From NCBI GenBank assembly GCA_947378615.1, contig CANCKV010000005.1, positions 1 to 20,249 of the forward strand: DNA of 20,249 nt, written 5' to 3'. The position numbers were made by a program, and so were the translations under genes. Within the stretch, counting starts at the first letter, position 1. Each line of letters begins with the position of its first letter. Positions 1 to 7,771 of the stretch are shown in pieces. The DNA comes from Chitinophagaceae bacterium (GTDB lineage: Bacteria; Bacteroidota; Bacteroidia; Chitinophagales; Chitinophagaceae). Under the pieces are notes generated by a model. The model was not told where the DNA came from. It worked only from the letters and a program-made list of their open reading frames with translations, and did no database searches.

Positions 1-460
1 ACAATACACTTATGACTTCCCCTACAGGCTTTTTATCATCCTTCCCCCACTCTACTAATCGAGCGACCACCTTATCTTTATTCTTTGCCCCTTTCAATTT
101 GTCAAGAGGAATAAATAAGTCTGGCATAGGCTTATCCGTATCAGGAACGAAAAAGGCAAAGTTTGTAGATAGTTGTATATGACCAATAAACTCGTTTTGC
201 TTACGGGTCACCACTTCTACAATTCGTCCTTCTTTGCGTTTACTTGCCAAATTTTCCTTAACAATCTTAACCCTAACAATATCACCGTTCAGGGCAGTAT
301 TAAAATCACCTGGCCTTACTAATACATCTCCACTCTTATCCTCTATCAACACATAGCCGATACCACTACGAGTAATTTCGAGGATTCCCTTCACAGTAGT
401 TTGGTTATGGGTTTGCTTTGTCGTTTTATTTTTCTTTTTGTTACCTGTACTCTTACTCAT
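1..460 (-). CDS. rnr: Ribonuclease R, N-terminal part (gene continues off the left edge)
   Basis: RNase R is a processive 3'-5' exoribonuclease that degrades structured RNA in the cytoplasm. Only about 153 N-terminal residues are visible. They start with a Lys/Thr-rich basic tail (MSKSTGNKKKNK) and continue into OB-fold/cold-shock-like RNA-binding sequence, with GILEITRSGIGYVLIED, then GDVLVRPGDFNTALNGD and VRVKIVKENLASKRKEGRIVEVV, a pattern typical of the RNase R/VacB N-terminus. The catalytic RNB domain would lie outside the window. The ATG at 460-458 sits inside the last codons of lpxK, so the genes overlap by 8 bases and are probably co-transcribed and translationally coupled. The family call rests on recognising the N-terminal domain; a closely related RNase II-type enzyme is the only serious alternative. 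Confidence 0.85.
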   Translation of the reverse strand, partial: MSKSTGNKKKNKTTKQTHNQTTVKGILEITRSGIGYVLIEDKSGDVLVRPGDFNTALNGDIVRVKIVKENLASKRKEGRIVEVVTRKQNEFIGHIQLSTNFAFFVPDTDKPMPDLFIPLDKLKGAKNKDKVVARLVEWGKDDKKPVGEVISVL

Positions 461-1550
461 AATCCATGTTATTTATGATTGTTTTTTCAATGCTTTTTAT
501 AAAAGTGATGACCAAACTATTAAAATCTTCTCCTTCATTAAAAAGGAATTTATGCTTAATCGGCAATACATATATAGGCATTGCCAATAGTTGTTCAGAA
601 AATTTAACCAATCTGACTGCATCTTTTTCTGTGGTCAAAATGAATTTACTTTCTGCATCAATATTATCGTATTTATCTTTTATTTCTCTTAAATCGTCTA
701 TTGTAAAAATATGATGGTCGCTAAAATTCTTTTGATAATAGGTATAAGCATATTTCAACAAGTAATCTTTAATGGGCTTGGGATTAGCAATACCACAAAC
801 TAGTAATATTTCATCCGTATTTTGTATCGTACGGTGCGACTTATCAAGAATATGATAAGGAATACCGTAGCTAATGGTTGTGAAGAAAACTTTCTGATGA
901 GGCAAAGGATTAATCAACTTAATGATCTTCTTCTTATTATCATCCCACAAATCAGGAGGACATTTTGTAACTACAATTATTTCTGCACGCTTCATAGATG
1001 CTTGCTGATCCCTTAAATCTCCAGTTGGAAAAAAGAAATCATGTACATAAAGATTACTATATTCCGTAAGCACAATATTTAATCCTGCATGAATATCCCT
1101 ATGTTGAAATGCGTCATCTAAGATAACGGCATCCAAGTGCGGCTTATCCTGCAATAATTGTGGTATTGCAAACAAGCGTTCTTCACCCACTGCTACAGGT
1201 ACTTCAGGATATTTATTATGAAATTGCATGGATTCATCACCAATATCTAGAGCCGTAGATTTTTCTGTTGCTAATACATAACCCCTAGTTTTACGTTTAT
1301 ATCCTCTACTTAGTGTTGCAATCTTATAGTCATTGTGCAATAAATCAATGAGATACTCTACCATTGGTGATTTGCCTGTTCCCCCTACAGCAATATTTCC
1401 TACACAAATCAAAGGAAAATTAAATGGAATAGACTTTAAATAATTCTTGTTATATAACCAATTTCTAATGATTACCCCAAACCCATACAATAATGCAAAG
1501 GGAAGAAGTACAACTCTAAAAGACTTCAAGAAAATATTATTCAGATTCAT
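453..1550 (-). CDS. lpxK: Tetraacyldisaccharide 4'-kinase (lipid A biosynthesis)
   Basis: LpxK phosphorylates the 4' position of the tetraacyldisaccharide-1-phosphate lipid A precursor with ATP, giving lipid IVA, on the inner face of the cytoplasmic membrane. The 365-residue protein has the expected order of motifs. A hydrophobic N-terminal membrane-associating helix (about 11-32) is followed by a P-loop GNIAVGGTGKSP (51-62), the family motif LSRGYKRKTRGY (80-91), a GDE motif (104-106) and DDAFQHR (145-151), where known LpxK enzymes hold catalytic or metal-binding residues. Length is normal for Bacteroidota LpxK. Its stop overlaps the start of rnr by 8 bases. Upstream lie a candidate promoter box and a perfect palindrome (1579-1612), so the pair may be regulated. 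Confidence 0.95.
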   Translation of the reverse strand: MNLNNIFLKSFRVVLLPFALLYGFGVIIRNWLYNKNYLKSIPFNFPLICVGNIAVGGTGKSPMVEYLIDLLHNDYKIATLSRGYKRKTRGYVLATEKSTALDIGDESMQFHNKYPEVPVAVGEERLFAIPQLLQDKPHLDAVILDDAFQHRDIHAGLNIVLTEYSNLYVHDFFFPTGDLRDQQASMKRAEIIVVTKCPPDLWDDNKKKIIKLINPLPHQKVFFTTISYGIPYHILDKSHRTIQNTDEILLVCGIANPKPIKDYLLKYAYTYYQKNFSDHHIFTIDDLREIKDKYDNIDAESKFILTTEKDAVRLVKFSEQLLAMPIYVLPIKHKFLFNEGEDFNSLVITFIKSIEKTIINNMDYE

Positions 1551-1578
1551 GCAAAATTCTTATCAGTAAAAACATACT

Positions 1579-1612
1579 TTGTTTATAATCATATAAACAA
1601 TTGGCAAACTTA
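1579..1612 (-). promoter_or_regulatory. Candidate lpxK promoter box with adjacent perfect palindrome
   Basis: On the minus strand, 1612-1605 reads TAAGTTTG, an exact match to the Bacteroidota -7 consensus TAnnTTTG, about 55 bases before the lpxK ATG. Directly downstream, 1579-1600 is a perfect inverted repeat: arms TTGTTTATA and TATAAACAA around a 4-base spacer. That puts the dyad across the expected transcription start, the usual position of a repressor operator. No well-spaced -33 TTG element is clear. Inference only. Confidence 0.4.
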
Positions 1613-1675
1613 TTCTTAATTAACCAACTTTTGAAGGAAGTGGAACAATTATTTTATTCGATTTGAATTATTTGT

Positions 1676-1720
1676 TATAAAAAAACAGGAATAACAACAC
1701 ATTGTTTGTCATTCCTGTTT
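1676..1720 (-). terminator. Rho-independent terminator of the 1758-2417 gene
   Basis: The arms ACAGGAATAACAA and TTTGTCATTCCTGT (1685-1718) pair with one mismatch. On the minus strand the stem is followed by a run of eight T (1685-1678). It lies about 40 bases past the stop codon of the hypothetical gene and separates it from lpxK. Confidence 0.8.
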
Positions 1721-1757
1721 GTAATTTTATAAACCTAAATCCTTTTATTCAAATAGA

Positions 1758-2417
1758 TTATGGCAATGAAGAAGTTGTAGAGATAGTACTAATACCACTA
1801 GCCCCACCATTGTTATGAGCCACTACTCCTACAGAGATAGATTTATGTGCAGGTAATCCAGTGAAGGTAGCCGTTAGATTTGCAAAAGAAATGATTACTG
1901 CATTTGTTCCAAGGGGAACTATAATTTCACCATGTAAAATAGTTACATTAAATGGACCATCAACCACAGCAATATGTGTATATTTCATTGTATCGGGTAC
2001 AGTAGTAACTGTAGATGTTACAACTCCTCCAGTAAGTGTTTCTAAAGTACTTGCTCTTGGAGTTTCTGGAGCACTATGCCGACTGTGGGTATCTAAAATA
2101 CTTGCGTATCCTGCAGAGTGAATAATATCAGCATCACCATTAGCAATTCTATCTACATAGTAAGCTTCTTCCAACAAAAATGCACGCATTGCAACTATTG
2201 CATTTGTCATTTCGTCGGATGCAACTATCCCATTATCCTTATTAGCCCATGCCTTAATTACTCTTGTGGATGCTGCCGACATTGCAGTAGGAAGTACATC
2301 TGGAGTTGGGAATTTTAAATTTCCTTCGATTGCTTTACTAACTTTTTGACCAAGACCTGCAGTTTCAAGGAATGTCATTTCATTCCATGTATGCTTTACT
2401 ACACATTTTTTTGCCAT
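1758..2417 (-). CDS. Conserved hypothetical protein of Bacteroidota type
   Basis: Function unknown. The 219-residue protein has no signal peptide or membrane segment. Residues 1-105 are predicted mainly helical and carry a pattern I associate with a Bacteroidota family whose members often end in a fibronectin-III-like domain: a TPDV segment near 38-41, then AYYVDRIANGDADIIHSAGY around 86-105. The C-terminal half (about 120-219) is rich in Thr, Val, Ser and Ala, with alternating hydrophobics (HGEIIVPLGTNAVIISFANL) that suggest a beta sandwich, and a Ser/Thr/Gly tail. It is monocistronic: a good terminator follows, and a CACCTTTG box about 60 bases upstream (minus, 2486-2479) may be its promoter. 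The translation looks real by composition and length; the family link is from memory. Confidence 0.7.
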   Translation of the reverse strand: MAKKCVVKHTWNEMTFLETAGLGQKVSKAIEGNLKFPTPDVLPTAMSAASTRVIKAWANKDNGIVASDEMTNAIVAMRAFLLEEAYYVDRIANGDADIIHSAGYASILDTHSRHSAPETPRASTLETLTGGVVTSTVTTVPDTMKYTHIAVVDGPFNVTILHGEIIVPLGTNAVIISFANLTATFTGLPAHKSISVGVVAHNNGGASGISTISTTSSLP

Positions 2418-2700
2418 TATATTGAGAGGAAGAAAGTTTAAACAGGAGCTTGCTTAGCAGGTGCTTTTTCTTAGAATTCAAAGGTGAGAGCGAATTACAC
2501 ATATAAAATCAATGCCTCCATCTATTTAATAAATTATCAACATAAAGAGGTTCATTTTCAAAGATTTTTCAAAAAGCAAAATGCTAAAAGCTAATTTATT
2601 GAACAAAAAACTTATCATAAGATAAATAAAATAATATTTTCAATCAAAACATTCATGAATTACAACATGAAAATATCCAATTAGGTATCGTACTTAAAAC
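2418..2700. other. Gene-free stretch between the hypothetical gene and the R-M remnant
   Basis: No credible coding sequence is visible here. The only structure noted is a 9-bp inverted repeat, ATATTTTCA (2634-2642) and TGAAAATAT (2668-2676), and the CACCTTTG box near 2479-2486 that may serve the minus-strand gene. The catalytic part of the broken methyltransferase would be expected here if it were still present, but I could not recognise it in any frame. Confidence 0.5.
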
Positions 2701-2811
2701 TCTAAACCAAAAGTATATGAAGTTGAAGCAAAATACTACATTATTCTGCCAAAAGTATATGAGGTTATACAACCGTATTAGACTTTTGGACTAATCGCAC
2801 CAACACAAGTG
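2698..2811 (+). pseudogene. Decayed piece of a cytosine-5 DNA methyltransferase upstream of the REase ORF
   Basis: The frame that opens the downstream ORF can be read backwards through an in-frame TAG (2779-2781) into a short translatable stretch starting after a TAA at 2695-2697. It gives residues such as KPKVYEVEAKYYI and LPKVYEVIQPY, then, after the stop, TFGLIAPTQVA, which joins the methyltransferase tail without a break. The KYY..PKVYEVI pattern resembles the target-recognition part of C5 methyltransferases. An 18-bp sequence (2707-2724) recurs with one mismatch 42 bases later (2749-2766). Catalytic motifs I-VIII are absent. The reading is mine; homology of this short piece is plausible, not proven. 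Confidence 0.45.
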
Positions 2812-3768
2812 GCGATGGATATGAAAAAACTTTATGTAGTTGACAATGACGGAATTCGTAAGTTAACATTAACCGAAGGTTTAAAACTTTTTGGGTATCC
2901 TGACGATTATAAATTTGAAATTAATTTAGAAAATAGATTTGATTTATTGGGTAATACTGTTGCTGTACCAGTTATAAAAGCTGTTTCAGAAAGAGTATTA
3001 GAATTATGGAATAAAAATAAAATAGAATACTATGAAATTAACAGCACAAGAAGTCTACAACAAGTTGTGCTTGAGGATAAAATTCTTGAAGTAAAAGGAC
3101 AAATAAAATTTTACCTTGAGAATGTAAGTATCATAGTAAAACAAAGGGATGTTGTAGGTAATATAATGCAAGAATGGCTAGAAGGTTGGTTTAAGCAAAA
3201 TAATATAAAATACAAACTTAATCTCAATTCTCAAATGCCTCCTGATTTTTATCTAGACCAGAATGACTATACTAATGACTTGTTAGAGGTAAAAGCATTT
3301 AATTATGATGCGACACCTGGCTTTGATATTGCAGATTTTAATGCATATCAATCTGAAATAATTGACAAGCTTTATATGCTACATACAAAATACTTGATAT
3401 TTGGTTATCAAATGCAAGAGGATGGATTTGTAGTGATAAAAAAACTTTGGTTGCAAAATCTTTGGGAGATTTGTAGAAGAATGGGAAATTGGCCTCTAAA
3501 CCTTCAGATAAAGGATAAAGTAGTACATAAAATCAGACCTTGCACATGGTATTCTAAAGGGAAATCTGTAAGATACAAGCCATTTGAAAAACTGGAAGAC
3601 TTCATTTCTGCAATGGAACAAACTGTTTATCAAAACCCAAAGACTAGAGAAAAAAGTGGTGAATGGCTTAATCAATTTACTAAAAGTTATGAAAAGCAAT
3701 ATTCTATTAAGCTAAAAATTCCACGTTGGAATGATATTGAAGAATTATATGTGTCAAAAAAAAATTAA
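2809..3768 (+). CDS. Type II restriction endonuclease (PD-ExK, NgoBV-like) fused to a C5-methyltransferase tail
   Basis: Residues 1-65 are the end of a cytosine-5 methyltransferase. Motif IX appears as IRKLTLTEGLKLFGYP (16-31) and motif X as LLGNTVAVPVIKAV (46-59). The remainder looks like a complete type II endonuclease with a PD-ExK site: P145-D146, then E160-V-K162 in the context LLEVKAFNYDATPGFDIADF, and later the conserved-looking stretches WPLNLQIK, VVHKIRPCTWYS and YQNPKTRE. This resembles the NgoBV-type family (reported specificity GGNNCC), but the specificity here is inferred at most. The ORF opens with GTG at 2809; ATG codons at 2815 and 2821 are alternatives, and homology continues upstream of all three, so the 5' end is truncated rather than natural. 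No methyltransferase lies in the window. The protein may be unexpressed, inactive, or protected against by a methyltransferase elsewhere. Confidence 0.75.
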   Translation: MAMDMKKLYVVDNDGIRKLTLTEGLKLFGYPDDYKFEINLENRFDLLGNTVAVPVIKAVSERVLELWNKNKIEYYEINSTRSLQQVVLEDKILEVKGQIKFYLENVSIIVKQRDVVGNIMQEWLEGWFKQNNIKYKLNLNSQMPPDFYLDQNDYTNDLLEVKAFNYDATPGFDIADFNAYQSEIIDKLYMLHTKYLIFGYQMQEDGFVVIKKLWLQNLWEICRRMGNWPLNLQIKDKVVHKIRPCTWYSKGKSVRYKPFEKLEDFISAMEQTVYQNPKTREKSGEWLNQFTKSYEKQYSIKLKIPRWNDIEELYVSKKN

Positions 3769-3908
3769 ATAAAATTGTTTTAAAAAGCGAAATCTCTTTA
3801 CAAAAAAATCTATGTTGATTATTTTTTAATTGAATTCAACATATTGGCAGTATGGCGGGAAAATAGATACGTGAGCATCTAAATATACGAAAATTCGATT
3901 CTTACTTG

Positions 3909-3983
3909 CCCCTATTACCTCACGTCAATTTCCGTTTCGATACTATCTTCGCTGCTATCGCAAGAATATAGTTTGTGGATTTG
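3909..3983 (+). repeat. Interspersed repeat, copy A
   Basis: This begins CCCC and contains TCTTCGCTGCTATCGCAAG and TTTGTGGATTTG. It aligns without gaps to copy B (6675-6730) over 56 columns, with roughly two thirds identical, and to copy C (19928-19965) over 38 columns with 29 identical. All copies are intergenic and in the same orientation. Confidence 0.65.
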
Positions 3984-4273
3984 CTCTAGTCTATTGCACC
4001 ATTAGTCATAATCTTATGGCACAGATACACTGATTTTACAATTAGTTATGGGGAATGTTTTTTGGAAATGCCATATTTATCTCAAATTCTTTATGGAGAA
4101 AAAATACTAATCAAAAAATAATCTGGAAAAGACTAATCGCAAAATACAATCTTCTTACATTTTACTTCAAAAAACTGTTATTAATATTAATCCTTCAGTA
4201 AGATAGGTTTGATAAAAAATTAAACTAAATGAAGGAAAGGAGTATTATAGCTAAACCATTTTCAAATAATCAT

Positions 4274-4320
4274 TACAAACTGCTATAATTAAGACGAATA
4301 GTTTGTAGTATAATTACTAC
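4274..4320. promoter_or_regulatory. Two adjacent dyads upstream of the LruC lipoprotein gene
   Basis: TACAAACT (4274-4281) and AGTTTGTA (4300-4307) form a perfect 8-bp inverted repeat. It overlaps a second perfect dyad, GTAGTA-TAAT-TACTAC (4305-4320). Two near-matches to the -7 box lie here (AATAGTTTG, 4298-4305 region; TTAGTTTG, 4322-4329), so the dyads could be operators. No factor can be named. Confidence 0.35.
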
Positions 4321-4398
4321 GTTAGTTTGAGGGATTTTCCAGCTTTGCAAATAGGCTCATTTTTGACCTATCAAATTAAAAAATTAAACTTTTAAAAA

Positions 4399-6507
4399 AT
4401 GAAAAAATTATTAATTCCCTTCGCTTCGCTTTTATTGTTTGTAGCCTGTTCTAAAAAAGATGCTACAAGTACAAGTGGTAACTTCAATCCAACTGGAAAA
4501 ATTGCTCCGGATGGTTTTACTTATCAAACCACAAAACAAATTACAGTAGATGTTTCTTTACTAACAAATACTGATGGTCCAATTTCGCATGTGCCTGTAG
4601 CCATTTATTCTTATGTGAATAATAAGAAGGGCAATAAGATTGCAACTGCAATTACCGATGCTTCAGGTAGAATCAATTATTCAGTTGCTGTACCTGCTTA
4701 TATGGATACATTTATTGTAACACCAAATTTTATTGGTGTTTTGAATAATGCTAAAGTATCCTTGAATGGCACATCTCTTTCATGTACTCTCGGCGGTTCA
4801 AAAGGATTTCAAGGTAATGTGGTTGGAACATTTGATGCAAAATTACCAGAAGCTGTTGCAGTGAACGCAACGGGCAATCATGGCAAGTTTGGCACATTGG
4901 ACATAAATGGTATTTCAACCAAAACTATTTTTAATTATTTGGGAACCGCAGATGCTCAAGGCTTTCCTAATTATTTGGTCAGGCCAAATGACGCCATTAG
5001 TGCTGATTTGCTTACAAGTCTTACCAATAGCTTGCCAGAAGGTGTAAATCTTGCGGCTTCAAAAAATGGGGGTGCCTATTTGAATAACGATGCTATATCT
5101 AATATCATTCTTACAAAAACAGCAGACGTTTGGTTAACTTTTGTCTATGAAGGTGCAGGTTATAGAAATGGTTTTGGTTACTATAAATATGCAACCAACA
5201 ATCCTCCTTCTTCTGTGGCTGATATAAAGAATATCACATTTGTTTTTCCTAATGCTAGTTTCAGCGGTAGCGGTGGAGAAATGGTGTCAGGAAATAAAGT
5301 TTATATTGGAAGAGTGGGTGCAGATACAACTATTGGTTTTGTTTTATATGCAGATGGTTTTGATGGTGCGAAAGGGGGGGCCAATGTAAAGACTACTAAT
5401 CCTGCATATTTTTCAGATTCTTACTTGAACCCTGAAACAGATGTGGCACTTCAGAAACACACTGTTTTAATTGATTATACAGATCCAACCAGTAAAAAAG
5501 ATTACTATTTAGTTGGGTTTGAAGATATTAATAGACAAAATGCTGCATGTGACCATGATTTTAATGATTGTGTTTTCTATGCTACTGCAAATCCAGTGGA
5601 AGCAGTTAATCGTAATGGAATCAAGCCTCCTGTAAATCCTTTGGATAGTGATGGTGATGGAGTATGCGATGCCTTGGATGAATATCCTAATGATGCAACT
5701 CGTGCCTACAATAATCATTATCCTGCTGTAGGTCAAAATGGAACAGTTGCCTTTGAAGATAACTGGCCTAATCAAGGAGATTATGATTTAAATGATTTAG
5801 TTGTTAGCTATCACTACAATCTAATTACAAATGCAAAGAATCAAGTGGTAGAAATCAAGGGAGATTTCGCTCCGATTGCTGCAGGAGCTTCCTACGAAAA
5901 TGCATTTGGCGTTCAATTTCCTTTTGCAAGTACAGCGGTATCTTCCGTTACTGGTCAACGGTTGTCAAATGGTATTACAAAACAAAGTAGCAATGGAACT
6001 GAAGCAGGTCAAACAAATGCGGTAGTCATTCCTTTTGATGGGTCAAAGCAAATGATTCATAATATTGATGGAAATCCATTTGTAAATACTGATATGAGTC
6101 TGCCAAGGGTAAGTGGAGATACTGCACATATTGATATATTGTTTACGTCTCCGCAAGGAACGTTTGACCCTGCTACCATCAATCCATTCCTGATTAGTAA
6201 TAAGGTAAGAGGAACTGAAGTGCACCTTCCTGGATTTGCACCAACGAATCTTGTCAATACAAAATTGTTTGGAACAGGAGATGATGCATCAATTCCTTCA
6301 AGGGGTATCTATTATGTAACAAAGAATAATTATCCTTTTGCCATCAATTTTGCAGGGACATTCAGTTATCCAACAGAAAGAACACCAATTTATAATGCGT
6401 ACTTACACTTCTTCGATTGGACAGGTTCAGGTGGAACTTCATATACTGATTGGTATAAGAATACAGGGGTAGGTTATCAAAACACTAGTAATATATATAG
6501 TAAATAA
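4399..6507 (+). CDS. LruC-domain surface lipoprotein (DUF4114/DUF4842, calcium-binding segment)
   Basis: This is a large (702-residue) secreted lipoprotein. The N-terminus is a lipoprotein signal with lipobox LFVAC, so Cys17 would be lipidated after cleavage. Residues about 45-115 look like a beta-sandwich domain. A DUF4114-like region follows, ending at GFEDINRQNAACDHDFND (DHDFND at 385-390). A single calcium-loop motif DSDGDGVCDALDE starts at residue 416, and then comes the LruC/DUF4842 domain, opening with NWPNQGDYDLNDLVVSYHY (DYDLND from 461) and running to the C-terminus. Such proteins are found in Bacteroidota and some marine bacteria; their molecular role is unknown, but an envelope or extracellular role is likely. 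The gene stands alone with a strong terminator. A run of seven G (5374-5380) lies within the coding sequence, where slippage would shift the frame. Confidence 0.85.
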   Translation: MKKLLIPFASLLLFVACSKKDATSTSGNFNPTGKIAPDGFTYQTTKQITVDVSLLTNTDGPISHVPVAIYSYVNNKKGNKIATAITDASGRINYSVAVPAYMDTFIVTPNFIGVLNNAKVSLNGTSLSCTLGGSKGFQGNVVGTFDAKLPEAVAVNATGNHGKFGTLDINGISTKTIFNYLGTADAQGFPNYLVRPNDAISADLLTSLTNSLPEGVNLAASKNGGAYLNNDAISNIILTKTADVWLTFVYEGAGYRNGFGYYKYATNNPPSSVADIKNITFVFPNASFSGSGGEMVSGNKVYIGRVGADTTIGFVLYADGFDGAKGGANVKTTNPAYFSDSYLNPETDVALQKHTVLIDYTDPTSKKDYYLVGFEDINRQNAACDHDFNDCVFYATANPVEAVNRNGIKPPVNPLDSDGDGVCDALDEYPNDATRAYNNHYPAVGQNGTVAFEDNWPNQGDYDLNDLVVSYHYNLITNAKNQVVEIKGDFAPIAAGASYENAFGVQFPFASTAVSSVTGQRLSNGITKQSSNGTEAGQTNAVVIPFDGSKQMIHNIDGNPFVNTDMSLPRVSGDTAHIDILFTSPQGTFDPATINPFLISNKVRGTEVHLPGFAPTNLVNTKLFGTGDDASIPSRGIYYVTKNNYPFAINFAGTFSYPTERTPIYNAYLHFFDWTGSGGTSYTDWYKNTGVGYQNTSNIYSK

Positions 6508-6536
6508 ACGTTTGAAGAAAGGGTGTTTTTAATTTG

Positions 6537-6570
6537 AAAAGGGTTGTCTTACATAAGACAGCCCTTTATT
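6537..6570 (+). terminator. Rho-independent terminator of the LruC gene
   Basis: The stem GGGTTGTCTTA / TAAGACAGCCC has a two-base CA loop (6541-6564); all pairs are Watson-Crick except one G-T. AAAA precedes it and a T-rich tail (TTTATTATTTAT) follows. It lies about 30 bases after the stop codon. Confidence 0.9.
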
Positions 6571-6904
6571 ATTTATAATAATCCACCTACAAGTGTTTTT
6601 ATAAGTGCAACAATACCCAAATGCCCGTCAAATCAAGGTGTGGCTGTGTCTGAGAGGCGTGGTTTTCCCTCTAGCCCCAGATGCTTCATGTCTATTTTCG
6701 TTTTTCTATTGTCTTCGCTGATAACGTAAGTGTAATTGTGTCTAGATAAATAGGAATGCAAGAAATTATTTCGTAATTGTATGAATCGGAAGAGTACTTA
6801 TTGGAGATATTCAATTACGATTTAGTAAGAGGATAAAGGTAAAATGTCCTTGCCAACTCGACTGTATGAACTCCTAACTAGTAACCAATATCCTGCAACA
6901 ACAA
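6571..6904. other. Gene-free region between two convergent transcription units
   Basis: This lies between the terminator of the LruC gene and the end of mlaD. It contains interspersed repeat copy B (6675-6730). No credible ORF is seen; a 61-codon open frame on the plus strand starts in the terminator hairpin and crosses the repeat, so I do not accept it. No clear terminator for mlaD was found here. Confidence 0.55.
6675..6730 (+). repeat. Interspersed repeat, copy B
   Basis: This begins CCCCAGATGCTTCATG and includes GTCTTCGCTGATAACGTAAG. It aligns to copy A (3909-3964) over 56 columns with no gap and about two thirds identity, and shares the left end CCCAGATGC with copy C (19911-19919). Copies A and B are direct repeats on either side of the LruC gene. 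Confidence 0.65.
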
Positions 6905-7771
6905 TTATTTTCTATTTATGCTATCTCTAATAAGTTTCACATTTCTTTGCTTCTTCAACTCTTCTACTTTCTTAGCGGCTACTTTCTTCTTATTATTAAA
7001 AAATCCTCTTAACAGAATATTACTCTTTGCCGCCTCCATGTTTTCGCTTAGTCCTTTTGTTCCAGTTTGAAGATTCGAAATCGTAGAATCGAGTTTATTT
7101 GCTAATCGTTCATCACTTATTAACTTCGATAAGGCTCCTTTGCCATCATTCATTTTTACCGTAAACTTTGCGAATTCATTAGAACTTATTTCAAGATTAA
7201 TTAAAGTGGATTTAAGGCTCTTTGAAAATTCCTCATCAGTAATTAGTTGGGATAATGCCCCCTTACCGTTGTTCATTTTGTAGGTAAACTCTGCTAATTG
7301 TGTAGTAATGATATCCACATTATCAACGCTTGATTTTACACTTTTAAGTAATTCTTCCATTTCCAGGGCATTTTTGGAATCAATAAAGCCATTGTCGCTA
7401 ATCATTCTTTTATTGAAAGTGCCGGGAAAGATTGTCAATACCTTATCGCCCATTAATCCATCAGAACTAATACTTGCCTTTGCATCAGACTTTATAAACT
7501 TTTGCACTTCATCTTTCATTATCAAATCAACGGTGACTGAGGTGTCTGTTATTAATTCTATTTCAGCAACTGTACCTACGTTTATCCCTGCAAAGCGAAC
7601 ATTATTACCCACTTTTAGTCCACCAACATTTTTAAATTGAGAATGTAACAGAAATGTTGAACCAAAAAGATTCTTTGATTTTCCAATAAAATAAATGGCA
7701 ATAACAAAAAATATAATGCCAACAATTACAAACAAGCCCAATTTCCGTTGAGTTCCAGATTCCTTATTCAT
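6905..7771 (-). CDS. mlaD: MCE-domain phospholipid-transport substrate-binding protein (MlaD-like)
   Basis: MlaD-type proteins are anchored in the inner membrane, form MCE rings in the periplasm, and carry lipids between the outer membrane and the MlaFE ABC transporter. The 288-residue protein has one N-terminal membrane helix (about 11-30). The MCE domain (about 38-115) includes FKNVGGLKVGNNVRFAGINV and ends near DGLMGDKVLTIFPGT. Residues about 150-240 hold two copies of a 44-residue helical repeat, each with NGKGALSQLI or DGKGALSKLI. The tail is basic. It is the third gene of the mlaE-mlaF-mlaD unit but is separated from mlaF by 267 bases, so it may have its own start of transcription. Recognition of the family is firm; lipid specificity is unknown. 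Confidence 0.88.
   Translation of the reverse strand: MNKESGTQRKLGLFVIVGIIFFVIAIYFIGKSKNLFGSTFLLHSQFKNVGGLKVGNNVRFAGINVGTVAEIELITDTSVTVDLIMKDEVQKFIKSDAKASISSDGLMGDKVLTIFPGTFNKRMISDNGFIDSKNALEMEELLKSVKSSVDNVDIITTQLAEFTYKMNNGKGALSQLITDEEFSKSLKSTLINLEISSNEFAKFTVKMNDGKGALSKLISDERLANKLDSTISNLQTGTKGLSENMEAAKSNILLRGFFNNKKKVAAKKVEELKKQRNVKLIRDSINRK

Larger units (their letters stand above)
3769..4398. other. 630-bp gene-free region between the REase ORF and the LruC gene
   Basis: No credible ORF is seen. The region holds one copy of a diverged interspersed repeat (3909-3983) and two adjacent inverted repeats about 80-125 bases before the lipoprotein gene (4274-4320), both listed separately. The rest is AT-rich sequence in which I see no further structure. 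Confidence 0.6.

Noticed and set aside
6544..6729. 61-codon plus-strand open frame
   Set aside because: It begins inside the LruC terminator hairpin and runs through repeat copy B; no coding character.
6758..6786. Fourth copy of the shared promoter motif (AATTGTATGAATC)
   Set aside because: Only one half-site matches, no gene lies suitably downstream on the minus strand, and the 25-26 base spacing to a TTTG box is absent.
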